Source: Alistipes sp. (GTDB lineage Bacteria; Bacteroidota; Bacteroidia; Bacteroidales; Rikenellaceae). Taken from it: a DNA stretch of 54,431 nt. Of the stretch, positions 7,366-15,083 are shown piece by piece (positions within the stretch are counted from its first letter, which is position 1; every line of letters starts with the position of its first letter). The position numbers were made by a program, and so were the translations under genes. The stretch covers positions 1-54,431 of the forward strand of contig JAGBWD010000011.1 in NCBI GenBank assembly GCA_017629985.1, written 5' to 3'. The notes beneath the pieces were generated by a model, which was not told the DNA's origin, searched no databases, and saw only the letters and a program-made list of their open reading frames with translations.

Positions 7366-8754
7366 CTAATTTTTGAAATAATCGTATTTGGTTATCTTGG
7401 TTGCAACATCCAACTCGTCAGCCTTAATGTACTTGCGTAGATTTTTAATGTTGGTGTGTCCTGTAATCTTGCATATATCGTATAGATCCATTCCCGATAA
7501 ATACATCAAAGTTGCGCCAGTTCTGCGAGCCGTGTGCGTCTTTACAAGGTCGCACTTGCGAATGTTGGTCGTTTCTCTCTTGCCACCCTTTGTTGAGGTT
7601 ATCGGCACTTCCTCGGTTATCCCTGCCATTTCCGCTACTACCTTGATATATTGGTTTAGTTTCTGCTCCCAAATATATGGTAGGTGATTGTTGTACTTGG
7701 CAAGCAAGCCGAGCATCATTTTATTTGCAGGGATGCGAACACGCACATTCTCCTTTTGTTGGTCGATAACGATATATGTTACATCTTCTTTGATTATCTC
7801 GTCATTCTCTCCGATGCTCTTGTGTACCTCCGTTACTACATTATAGGGTGTCAATCGGTTGTAGTCGGACACTCTTTGCGCCAGGCAACAACCAGCCAAA
7901 AATACATCCCTTGCTATCTCATAACCTTTTGCCATCTTCGACAAATCAACCTCTGCAATAGCATCTAACTCCTCTTTTGTAAGGTAGATATTATCGGCTT
8001 CCTCTGCGGTAACTCTAAACTTTTTCGCCTTGTAAGCCTCGTTAGTGGTCAGCTCGTCATCTTTGGCTGCGGTCATTATCACTTTAATATCCTTGATGCA
8101 CTTACCGAGCGAGTTAAGTGTGTAACCCTTGCGAGTAAGCCACGCAGTATATTGTCGGTAGAACTCCAAATCTATATCCTCAAAGTTGAGTGATATGCCG
8201 TTTGCTTGTTGAAATTCTGCAAACTGGGTCATCGAGGCTTTAATCGCCTTAACCGTTCCGTGCTTATAAATCGTTCCCTTGTTGGTTAGGCGTGTGCCGT
8301 TGCTTATCTCCTCGATATATCGAGTAATATAGGCGTTGAGGCTCTCTTTCTTGGCTTCTGCTTCTTGTTTCTCTCGTTCTGCATCCTCTTTGCGCTTAAT
8401 ATCTGCCCAGTAGTCATCGACAACACCCTGCAACCAATCGGAGGTAAAAACCACATCCGAGCCGAGGGCATTGTATCGAGCATTAACCCACGCCTCAATC
8501 TCTCCGAGTGTGGTGTTATAACTCTTATACAAGCCACCCTCTACATCATCTTTGAGATACATCTTGCGGATGGTGTTCTTCTCCATATCCCATATCTTCT
8601 TTGGGATAACAACACCGCTCAATGCGTATGCACTTACTTTCTTGGGCTTACCCTTTTCATCCTTGCCTATATAGGCGTTTAGTCGCATTTTAACCTTGAT
8701 ACTTGCATCTGCATCGGTCTTGGTGGTGCGAACAATGTACATTAAAGAAGCCAT
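7366..8754 (-). CDS. tyrosine recombinase/integrase
   Basis: The 462-residue site-specific recombinase should integrate and excise the element at tRNA-Cys. An N-terminal Arm DNA-binding-like region (AYALSGVVIPKKIWD) and a SAM-like core-binding region (about residues 100-230) precede the catalytic domain. The catalytic set is visible: R294 (CLAQRVSDY), H407 and R410 (THTARRTG), H433 (TGHTNIK) and Y442 (RKYIKAD). The ATG at 8754 is chosen because the upstream in-frame start is a TTG lying inside the promoter. The gene is at the attR end and reads inward. Confidence 0.93.
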   Translation of the reverse strand: MASLMYIVRTTKTDADASIKVKMRLNAYIGKDEKGKPKKVSAYALSGVVIPKKIWDMEKNTIRKMYLKDDVEGGLYKSYNTTLGEIEAWVNARYNALGSDVVFTSDWLQGVVDDYWADIKRKEDAEREKQEAEAKKESLNAYITRYIEEISNGTRLTNKGTIYKHGTVKAIKASMTQFAEFQQANGISLNFEDIDLEFYRQYTAWLTRKGYTLNSLGKCIKDIKVIMTAAKDDELTTNEAYKAKKFRVTAEEADNIYLTKEELDAIAEVDLSKMAKGYEIARDVFLAGCCLAQRVSDYNRLTPYNVVTEVHKSIGENDEIIKEDVTYIVIDQQKENVRVRIPANKMMLGLLAKYNNHLPYIWEQKLNQYIKVVAEMAGITEEVPITSTKGGKRETTNIRKCDLVKTHTARRTGATLMYLSGMDLYDICKITGHTNIKNLRKYIKADELDVATKITKYDYFKN

Positions 8755-8778
8755 AACAAACAGATTTTTAATTATGTA

Positions 8779-8810
8779 CAAAGATACGCATTTATTGCGA
8801 CTATATCAAA
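8779..8810 (-). promoter_or_regulatory. integrase promoter
   Basis: On the - strand TTTG (8810-8807) and TATCTTTG (8786-8779) are separated by 20 bases, a full match to the Bacteroidetes consensus. Transcription would start near 8772, giving a leader of under 20 bases to the integrase ATG. The candidate arm sites at 8815-8835 lie just upstream, so bound integrase could influence its own promoter. Confidence 0.75.
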
Positions 8811-8814
8811 TTAT

Positions 8815-8835
8815 TTGCACCCTATTTGCACCCTA
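8815..8835 (+). repeat. candidate integrase arm-type sites, right end
   Basis: Two TTGCACCCTA units start 11 bases apart, matching the pair at 1648-1668 in 19 of 21 positions and in the same orientation. See the left-end entry for interpretation. Confidence 0.6.
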
Positions 8836-8950
8836 AAAAGTATATTTTAGTGAATTATTTTAGATTGATACGCCAAACAAAGATTTGTAACTAATTGATA
8901 TACATTCGTAATATAGTTTAGTGTGATTTAGTACGATTTATTGTTTGAGT

Positions 8951-8966
8951 TCCGCTTCAGACCTCA
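8951..8966 (+). other. attR core of integrative element
   Basis: This is an exact copy of the last 16 bases spanning the end of tRNA-Cys (1564-1579). The sequence before it does not resemble a tRNA, so this is the far boundary of the element. The 85 bases before it are AT-rich non-coding element DNA. Confidence 0.88.
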
Positions 8967-8970
8967 CTAG

Positions 8971-9002
8971 AGCAGCGTTAATTTTTAACGCTGCTTTTTT
9001 TT
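8971..9002 (+). terminator. original tRNA-Cys terminator, displaced
   Basis: A perfect 11 bp stem AGCAGCGTTAA/TTAACGCTGCT with loop TTT and a run of seven T lies 4 bases after attR. Before insertion it would have followed tRNA-Cys by a few bases. Confidence 0.85.
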
Positions 9003-9050
9003 GCTTATTGGCCAAAATTTTGTTCACATCTATAGTGGGCATACAAATCA

Positions 9051-9080
9051 AAAGACCGACCATAATTTTGGTCGGTCTTT
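9051..9080 (-). terminator. terminator after the lipoprotein gene
   Basis: A 12 bp stem AAAGACCGACCA/TGGTCGGTCTTT works in both directions. Between it and the gene's stop lies a second perfect 12 bp palindrome at 9097-9122 (ACACTCAACTCC, 2-base loop). Confidence 0.7.
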
Positions 9081-9136
9081 CTAATTCGCATTTAGCACAC
9101 TCAACTCCTGGGAGTTGAGTGTGTAAGGCGGTAGGA

Positions 9137-9748
9137 TTACTGGTTCTGCTGTGAGAAAGCAGCCATCTGCTCCTGGTATACCTTCTTGAACTGCTCACGG
9201 TCGAACTGAAGCTTAAGCTCTGCCTCGTTCTCCAATGACTTCACGATAGCATCCTCCAATGGCTTCTTTGCCATCTCAAGGCATACGTAGTACTCGTATG
9301 TGCCATCGCTCTTGCGGAATGGCTTCTCATCAACAGTGCCTACATCCTTCATCTTCTGCTCGATAACGGTGTATGCAAGCTCCTGATACTGTGCTGCTGC
9401 CTCGAGTGTAAGGGCAGTCTCTGTGTTTTTAGCATAGTTCTCGATTACAGCCTTAACGTCTGCCTGGATAGCTGCTGCCAACTGCTGACGGCAGTTCTGG
9501 AATGCTACCTTCTGTGCCATGCTAAGATTTGTGCTTCGGCCGCTCTGTGTAGCACGGTAGTAGTCACCATTAGTACGATACTGTGGGCCGCTCAATGGAA
9601 CGTTAATCTCAACCATGTCAGACTGTGGAGCTGGGGCTGGAGCTGGAGCTGGTGCAGGTGCTGGAGCGCTTACACCCTTTGTAGAAGAGCATGATGTGAT
9701 AGTAACAGCACAAGCAAGTGCTAGAATACCAAAGAATAGCTTTTTCAT
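9137..9748 (-). CDS. lipoprotein with proline-alanine linker (LPP20-like)
   Basis: The 203-residue protein begins with a lipoprotein signal peptide (MKKLFFGILALACAVTITSC); the lipobox cysteine is residue 20, so it should be lipidated and anchored in an envelope membrane. An alanine-proline linker (about residues 28-41, encoded by a short DNA repeat near 9625-9665 that could change length) leads to a mixed alpha/beta domain. That domain has helix AQKVAFQNCRQQLAAAIQADV and strand YEYYVCLEMAK, the pattern of LPP20-type lipoproteins. The role is unknown. A long leader of about 180 bases separates it from its promoter. Confidence 0.75.
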   Translation of the reverse strand: MKKLFFGILALACAVTITSCSSTKGVSAPAPAPAPAPAPAPQSDMVEINVPLSGPQYRTNGDYYRATQSGRSTNLSMAQKVAFQNCRQQLAAAIQADVKAVIENYAKNTETALTLEAAAQYQELAYTVIEQKMKDVGTVDEKPFRKSDGTYEYYVCLEMAKKPLEDAIVKSLENEAELKLQFDREQFKKVYQEQMAAFSQQNQ

Positions 9749-10034
9749 TTTAGTTATAATTTAAAAGTTAATAATGTAGTTATCAGTTGTTTGGTGTTAT
9801 ATATGTAGTTCAATACTTCTGAATACCCTCGCTCTAAACTATAGCGTTGCAAATAGTAAATAATCAGCGCGTTGTGTAATAAAACTGTCCTCGAATTGTT
9901 GAATTACAACCAATTCGCGGCAATTCGTAACACAAATGTAATAATTTTATTAACAAAAACAAACACTTCGTGTATATTTTTACGCTCTCCTTGTGTTGTC
10001 TTATTAAGGCAAGGCTCTCTAGGGTGATAAAAAA
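9749..10034. other. upstream region of the lipoprotein gene
   Basis: No gene is present. On the - strand TTTG (9963-9960) and TACATTTG (9940-9933) with 19 bases between give a good promoter. The resulting leader of about 180 bases to the ATG at 9748 is long, but I see no recognised riboswitch in it. Confidence 0.55.
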
Positions 10035-10072
10035 CAAACCGCAAAGAGGGTATTTTTGTTCTTTGCGGTTTG
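10035..10072 (-). terminator. terminator after DUF3467 gene
   Basis: A perfect 12 bp stem CAAACCGCAAAG/CTTTGCGGTTTG with a 14-base loop is followed on the - strand by T6. Confidence 0.8.
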
Positions 10073-10095
10073 ATATTTCGAGAGTATATTACTTG

Positions 10096-10401
10096 TTAAG
10101 CATTTCCCTTACCTCCGAATGGGTCTAGTATAGGTTGCTTGGCACGAATGTTAATAGGGCCAAGGCTGCTCTCATAGCGTGTTATATTCTCCTGCAGCGA
10201 GAGAAGCAGGCGTTTAGCATGTTCGGGTGTTAGGATGATGCGGCTACGTACGCGGGCCTTTGGCAGGCCTGGGAGCATAGTCGCAAAGTCGAGGATGAAC
10301 TCCGATGTAGAGTGTGTTATGATTGCTAGGTTGCAGTAGTGTCCCTGTCCCACCTGCTCCTCGAGTTGTATCTCAATCTCCTGTCTTTTAGTTTCGCTCA
10401 T
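10096..10401 (-). CDS. DUF3467 family protein
   Basis: The protein is 101 residues from ATG 10401 (MSETKRQEIEIQLEE); the longer frame upstream reads through the promoter region. The sequence GHYCNLAIITHSTSEFILDFATMLPG followed by ARVRSRIILTPEHAKRLLLSLQENI carries the DUF3467 core: strands, F.LDF..., P..A.V..RI.L.P.HAK.L. The family is widespread in Bacteroidetes and other phyla, often near transcription genes, and its function is unknown. It stands alone, with its own terminator. Confidence 0.85.
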   Translation of the reverse strand: MSETKRQEIEIQLEEQVGQGHYCNLAIITHSTSEFILDFATMLPGLPKARVRSRIILTPEHAKRLLLSLQENITRYESSLGPINIRAKQPILDPFGGKGNA

Positions 10402-10524
10402 AATGCAAAGTGTTAAAATATTAGAATCACTTTGTAAAAGTAATAAAATTTCTGCTAATCTCCAAAAAATACAAAGACCACGCCGCAAAAAAAAGTAATA
10501 GTGGGAAAATATTACGCGCTATAC

Positions 10525-10557
10525 TATGTATAATCTCCTAAAAAAATTGTACCTTTG
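10525..10557 (+). promoter_or_regulatory. promoter of the lysE-cmk-ispH operon
   Basis: TACCTTTG (10550-10557) matches the -7 consensus exactly; TATG at 10525-10528 is a weak -33 with 21 bases between. A start near 10564 leaves a leader of about 58 bases. Confidence 0.5.
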
Positions 10558-10621
10558 CCTCGATATAGTGAGTTGTGAAAATGGTGGGGTGTAGCATAAT
10601 GATTGTTATAGGTGAGAATAT

Positions 10622-11302
10622 ATGTTGATTGAGATTATAAAGATACTCTTTGGTGGTTTGTGTGTGGGGCTTGCTTCATCTGTTACTGTGGGTCCTGTGG
10701 CTGTGCTGTGCATACAGCGCACGTTGAGCAGAGGCCATCTTGCAGGCTTTATGTCGGGTATGGGTATCGCATGTGCCGATACGCTTATGGCTATCCTTGC
10801 ATTCTCGGTATATGCCCTATTGAAGAGCTATATTGATGAGTATAGCACTATCATACAATTTTGTGGTGGAGTCTTTGTTGTTATCGTAGGTATCATCATC
10901 TTCTTCAAGAACCCTGTGCCACAGATTCGAAAAAACAGGGCTGGCAAGAGTGCCTTATGGCAGGATTTTGCATATATGTTTGGCTTTACGTTAGCAAACT
11001 TCGTGGTTGTCATACCATATATTCTAGCCTTCTTCACGATGTTTAACATAGACCTTGCAATGGAGCCTGATGCCGAGGCTACGGCGGCTGCGTCTGCGCA
11101 CGTAGGGCTATGGCTGAATAATGTGTTGGTATTGGGCGGTTTTCTTCTAGGTGCTACGCTATGGTGGTTTGCGCTGACCTCTGTCATCAACTTTTTCCGC
11201 AGGGGCTTTAGACCGCGTCACATGCTCACCATTAATCGCATTGCTGGCGTGGTGATATCTACATTGGGTATCATAACCCTTATCTCCGTAATAATAGATT
11301 AA
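10622..11302 (+). CDS. LysE/RhtB family amino acid exporter-like protein
   Basis: The 226-residue inner-membrane protein has about six hydrophobic segments. The N-terminus (GGLCVGLASSVTVGPVAVLCIQRTLSRGHLAGFMSGMG, key motif SVTVGPVAVLC) matches the LysE family signature of a first membrane segment followed by G.AP/GP.... and GR..G. Members export amino acids or other small metabolites; the substrate cannot be read from sequence. The gene is first in a long + strand block; cmk starts 3 bases after its stop, so they are cotranscribed. Confidence 0.85.
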   Translation: MLIEIIKILFGGLCVGLASSVTVGPVAVLCIQRTLSRGHLAGFMSGMGIACADTLMAILAFSVYALLKSYIDEYSTIIQFCGGVFVVIVGIIIFFKNPVPQIRKNRAGKSALWQDFAYMFGFTLANFVVVIPYILAFFTMFNIDLAMEPDAEATAAASAHVGLWLNNVLVLGGFLLGATLWWFALTSVINFFRRGFRPRHMLTINRIAGVVISTLGIITLISVIID

Positions 11303-11305
11303 CGC

Positions 11306-12001
11306 ATGAATAACAAGAGAATTATTATCGCCATCGATGGACACTCATCGTGTGGTAAGAGTACCTTTGCAAAGGCCATTGCTGCACGCCTTGGCTACAT
11401 TTTTATCGATACAGGAGCTATGTATCGTGCTGTGACGCTCTACGCCTTGGAGCATGGAGCTATTGTCGCAGGCATTGTTGATGAGGAGCGTGTGGAGGCT
11501 ATGCTCGCTGATATAGATATCGACTTTCGCTTCAATTCGCAGCGTGGTGCTAGCGACATCTATGTCAATGGTGACCTTGTAGAGGGTAAGATTCGCACTA
11601 TCGAGGTTAGCAACTGTGTTAGTGCCGTAAGCTCTATTGCTGCGGTACGTCATAAGTTGGTTGCTATGCAGCAGCAGATGGGCCGCCGTGGCGGTGTTGT
11701 GATGGATGGCCGTGATATAGGCACTGTGGTCTTCCCCGATGCAGAGCTTAAGATATATATGACTGCTGATGCTATGGTGCGTGCCGAGCGCCGCTTTAAG
11801 GAGCTAACAGCAAAGGGGGATAAGGTGACCCTCGAGGAGGTATACGAGAATGTTGTGTCACGCGATAAGGCCGATATGTCGCGAGCTATCTCGCCACTTC
11901 GTAAGGCTGATGATGCACTAGTCCTCGATAACTCAAATATGAGTGTTGAGGAGCAGATGGCGTGGTTTGATGCGCAGTTTGAGCGTGTAGCAGGTATGTA
12001 G
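11306..12001 (+). CDS. cmk: cytidylate kinase
   Basis: The 231-residue enzyme phosphorylates CMP and dCMP with ATP in pyrimidine nucleotide salvage. The P-loop is GHSSCGKST (residues about 12-20). Further family motifs follow: DTGAMYRAVTLYAL, VMDGRDIGTVVFPDAELKIYMTAD (key DGRDIGTVVFP), ER...E and SRDKADMSRAISPL. The length is normal. It lies 3 bases after lysE-like and 1 base before ispH, hence translationally linked. Confidence 0.96.
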   Translation: MNNKRIIIAIDGHSSCGKSTFAKAIAARLGYIFIDTGAMYRAVTLYALEHGAIVAGIVDEERVEAMLADIDIDFRFNSQRGASDIYVNGDLVEGKIRTIEVSNCVSAVSSIAAVRHKLVAMQQQMGRRGGVVMDGRDIGTVVFPDAELKIYMTADAMVRAERRFKELTAKGDKVTLEEVYENVVSRDKADMSRAISPLRKADDALVLDNSNMSVEEQMAWFDAQFERVAGM

Positions 12002-12002
12002 T

Positions 12003-12869
12003 ATGCGTGTTACTATAGACGATAATTCAGGGTTTTGCTTCGGCGTTGTTCGAGCTATAGAGGTTGCCGAGGAGTTGTTGTGCCGTGTAGGTGAGGTCTA
12101 CTCCTTGGGCGATATCGTTCACAATCGTATCGAGGTGCAGCGCCTTGAGAATCTAGGCCTGCATACCGTCACACAGCAGGATATGGCAGGGCTTGGCGGT
12201 AAGACGCTTCTCATTCGTGCGCATGGTGAGCCTCCACGCACCTATAAGTATGCCGAGGAGCTGGGTATAGATGTTGTAGATGCCACGTGTCCTGTTGTGG
12301 CACGTCTGCAGCGTGTGGTACGCGAGGCCTATCAGAAGATGACTGAAGTAGGTGGCCGCGTGGTGCTACTTGGTAAGCGTGGCCATGCCGAGGTTATAGG
12401 CCTCACGGGGCAGGTGATGGATGATGTTATAGTTGTGGAGTGTGAGGAGGATTTGCAGGCGTTGGACTATGCGCGTCCTATCTACTTTTTGTCGCAGACA
12501 ACGCAGAGCATAGAGCTGTTTCACCACCTTGCAGATGTCATACGCAGGCGCATGGCAGAGGGCGTAGAGGTGATAGTAAACGACACTATTTGTCGCCGTG
12601 TTGCAGGCCGTGAGGCGTTGTTGTCGGAGTTCTCGCAGAGTGTGGATGTGGTGTTGTTTGTGTGTGGCCGCAAAAGCTCTAATGGCAAGGTGTTATCGGA
12701 GGTGTGTCGCAAGTCAAATCCTAGATGCTACAATATTGAGGAGGCTCAAGACGTTGATATGTCGTGGCTGGAGGGTGTTGAGAGCGTAGGTATCTGTGGT
12801 GCTACCTCTACACCACGTTGGCTTATGGAGGATGTGGCAAAAAGGATTGAGATAATGTGTAATAGATAG
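12003..12869 (+). CDS. ispH: 4-hydroxy-3-methylbut-2-enyl diphosphate reductase
   Basis: The 288-residue iron-sulphur enzyme makes isopentenyl and dimethylallyl diphosphate in the last step of the MEP pathway. The three cluster cysteines are present: C12 (SGFCFGV), C96 (DATCPVV) and C197 (NDTICRRV). Substrate motifs RAHGEPP, GKRGHAEVIG, SQTTQS, SSNGK and GATSTP are also visible. It is coupled to cmk, as in many Bacteroidetes, and the length is normal. Confidence 0.97.
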   Translation: MRVTIDDNSGFCFGVVRAIEVAEELLCRVGEVYSLGDIVHNRIEVQRLENLGLHTVTQQDMAGLGGKTLLIRAHGEPPRTYKYAEELGIDVVDATCPVVARLQRVVREAYQKMTEVGGRVVLLGKRGHAEVIGLTGQVMDDVIVVECEEDLQALDYARPIYFLSQTTQSIELFHHLADVIRRRMAEGVEVIVNDTICRRVAGREALLSEFSQSVDVVLFVCGRKSSNGKVLSEVCRKSNPRCYNIEEAQDVDMSWLEGVESVGICGATSTPRWLMEDVAKRIEIMCNR

Positions 12870-12880
12870 TATTATTGGAT

Positions 12881-13363
12881 ATGGGAAGATATATTATTCG
12901 TTCGGTTAAATATTTGCTCTTTATCACTATTTTGTATGTAGGTCTTGTGTGGTTGATGTCCGTAACGGCCTACACCCAGAGTGTAGACGTGTGGATGCTT
13001 CTTGAGGCGCAGCTACGCTCCGAGCAGGGGGTGTGGCTTGTTGTTGCGATGCTTGCTCTGGCAATCTTCTATCCAAGGTTTGGGTTTATGACTCGCACCA
13101 TCGAGGGTCTTAACATCGAGGATAGAGTGCGTATCGACAATGCCATGCGTGCCTATGACTTTGAGTATGTAGCCACCGAGGGCGATGTGCTTATTTATCG
13201 TTCGCGAGGTGTTGTGAAGCGCCTTACGTATCTTTACGAGGATAGGGTAGAGGTGCGTGCCGTAGATGGTGGTGTAGAGGTTAAGGGCATCAGACGAGCT
13301 GTGGCGCGTATAGCGTTTCAGTTGAGCGCCTATGTTGAGAATAGTAGATTTGAGGATAAATAG
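12881..13363 (+). CDS. small membrane protein of unknown function
   Basis: The protein is 160 residues from ATG 12881 (a TTG at 12875 is in frame). Two hydrophobic segments (about residues 9-27 and 49-66) precede a cytoplasmic-type domain of short strands (VLIYRSRGVVKRLTYLYEDRVEVRAV, in brief RGVVKRLTYLYED). No named family is recognised. It sits between ispH and the S41 protease within the operon, 7 bases before the latter's ATG. Confidence 0.7.
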   Translation: MGRYIIRSVKYLLFITILYVGLVWLMSVTAYTQSVDVWMLLEAQLRSEQGVWLVVAMLALAIFYPRFGFMTRTIEGLNIEDRVRIDNAMRAYDFEYVATEGDVLIYRSRGVVKRLTYLYEDRVEVRAVDGGVEVKGIRRAVARIAFQLSAYVENSRFEDK

Positions 13364-13370
13364 TAGGACT

Positions 13371-15071
13371 ATGTGTGGTCGTATATCTCTATCGTTGAGG
13401 GTGTATATATTTGTCATCATGGCCTTTGTCATGATGCCTACGGCTTATGCACAGCAGGAGGATGTGGAGCGTAAGAGGGGTGATTTCGATTTGGGTCGTG
13501 CTACGGAGATTCTTGCAAACATGATGCGTGAGCTTGAGGGAGGCTTTGTGGATGAGATATCGGCAGATGTCTTGTTGCAGGCTGCGGCACGTGGTATGCT
13601 CATCGCCTCCGACCCTTATACCGAGTATCTATCGGAGGAGTCTATGGAGGCATTCGAGATGATGACTACGGGGCGTTATGGTGGCGTTGGATCGCTGATA
13701 CGTAAGAAGGGTGACTATGTGATTTTTGCACAACCATATAAGGGTTCGCCTTCCGATGTGGCGGGCATAAAGATTGGTGATAAGATTCTATCTATCGGCG
13801 GTGAGGATATGCGTGGCGCTACGACTGCCGATGTCAGCTCACGTCTGCGTGGCGAGGCCAAGACAGATGTTGAGGTTGTCGTTGAGCGCAACATAGATAG
13901 TAGTATTGATACTCTCACACTACGCCGTCAGCGTATCACCGTACCTAGTGTAAATTACTATGGTATGTTGCACAGTGGCATAGGATATATCTCACATAAT
14001 GACTTTATTGAGGGTAGCTACGATGAGATGCGCCGCGCTGTGGAGGTGCTGATGCAGGGAGATAGCCTCAAGGGTCTTGTGTTGGACTATCGCACCAATG
14101 GTGGTGGTGTGATGCAGGAGGCTGTAGATATAGCCTCGCTCTTTGTGCCTCGTGGCGAGCAGATAGTATCTATCATGGGTCGTGACTCATCGTCACTACA
14201 CCACTACACCACACGTCACGCACCTATAGCCCAGGATATCCCTGTTGTTGTGCTTGTGGGTGGTGCCTCGGCCTCGGCCTCGGAGATTCTCGCGGGTGCG
14301 TTGCAGGATTTGGATCGTGCGGTGGTGATGGGTAGTCGCACCTATGGCAAGGGCCTTGTGCAGGGTACACGCTACCTGGGGTACAACACCTATCTGAAGT
14401 ATACTACGGCAAAGTACTATATCCCTTCGGGACGTTGCATACAGTCGCGTAACTACGCCGCGATGCGTAGCGATGGTGCGGCAACCAACGTGCCAGACTC
14501 GCTGATTACGGAGTTTGCAACACGCGGAGGCCGTAGGGTATACGATGGTGGAGGCATAGTTCCCGATGTGAAGATAGAGCCAACGTATGTGAGTGGCTTT
14601 ACCGTGGCGCTCTACGCCCAGGGCTACATCGAGGATTGGGCAGATATATATATGCGTACGCACCACAGCGACAATATCGATGTGGAGAGCTTCACAATTT
14701 CGGATGCTGACTATGCTGATTTCTGCCACTTTATTGAGGATAAGGAGGTTGTCTATGAGTCGGAGAGCCGCAAGGCGCTGAAGACCTTGGAGAGTGCTCT
14801 TAAGAAGGAGCTATATGATGAGAATGTCGGCGAGGTGATGGAGTCGCTAAAGTCGCTCATCCATGACGATAAGATGTCGAATCTCGAGACTTACCGCAAG
14901 GATATTATAGATGCCATAAATGCCGATATCATCCTTCGCTATGCCTATAACAGTGGTGTGCTGCAGCATGCCGCGGCAAATGATGAGGTTGTGGCGCAGG
15001 CTGTAGCCTTGCTACTCAACCGCGAGGAGTATCAGCGTATACTCCGCGAACAACATCTCGATATGCACTAA
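13371..15071 (+). CDS. S41 family C-terminal processing peptidase
   Basis: The protein is 566 residues from ATG 13371 (MCGRISLS), preferred because it follows the previous stop and exposes a signal peptide ending in TAYAQ. The order is N-terminal helical region, PDZ domain (about 102-185, RYGGVGSLI... DVAGIKIGDKILSIGG), then the S41 core with catalytic serine in GGASASASEI (about residues 298-307) and lysine in TYGKGLVQG (about 326), then a helical tail. It should degrade or trim proteins in the periplasm. The histidine kinase follows after 12 bases. Confidence 0.92.
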   Translation: MCGRISLSLRVYIFVIMAFVMMPTAYAQQEDVERKRGDFDLGRATEILANMMRELEGGFVDEISADVLLQAAARGMLIASDPYTEYLSEESMEAFEMMTTGRYGGVGSLIRKKGDYVIFAQPYKGSPSDVAGIKIGDKILSIGGEDMRGATTADVSSRLRGEAKTDVEVVVERNIDSSIDTLTLRRQRITVPSVNYYGMLHSGIGYISHNDFIEGSYDEMRRAVEVLMQGDSLKGLVLDYRTNGGGVMQEAVDIASLFVPRGEQIVSIMGRDSSSLHHYTTRHAPIAQDIPVVVLVGGASASASEILAGALQDLDRAVVMGSRTYGKGLVQGTRYLGYNTYLKYTTAKYYIPSGRCIQSRNYAAMRSDGAATNVPDSLITEFATRGGRRVYDGGGIVPDVKIEPTYVSGFTVALYAQGYIEDWADIYMRTHHSDNIDVESFTISDADYADFCHFIEDKEVVYESESRKALKTLESALKKELYDENVGEVMESLKSLIHDDKMSNLETYRKDIIDAINADIILRYAYNSGVLQHAAANDEVVAQAVALLLNREEYQRILREQHLDMH

Positions 15072-15083
15072 CGAGAGAGCTTT

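Noticed and set aside
1564-8966. Conjugative or mobilisable element (ICE/IME)
   Set aside because: No relaxase, mob, tra or coupling protein genes are present, and no gap is large enough to hold one.
9749-9932. Riboswitch in the long leader of the lipoprotein gene
   Set aside because: No recognised aptamer core and no terminator or anti-terminator pair could be made out.
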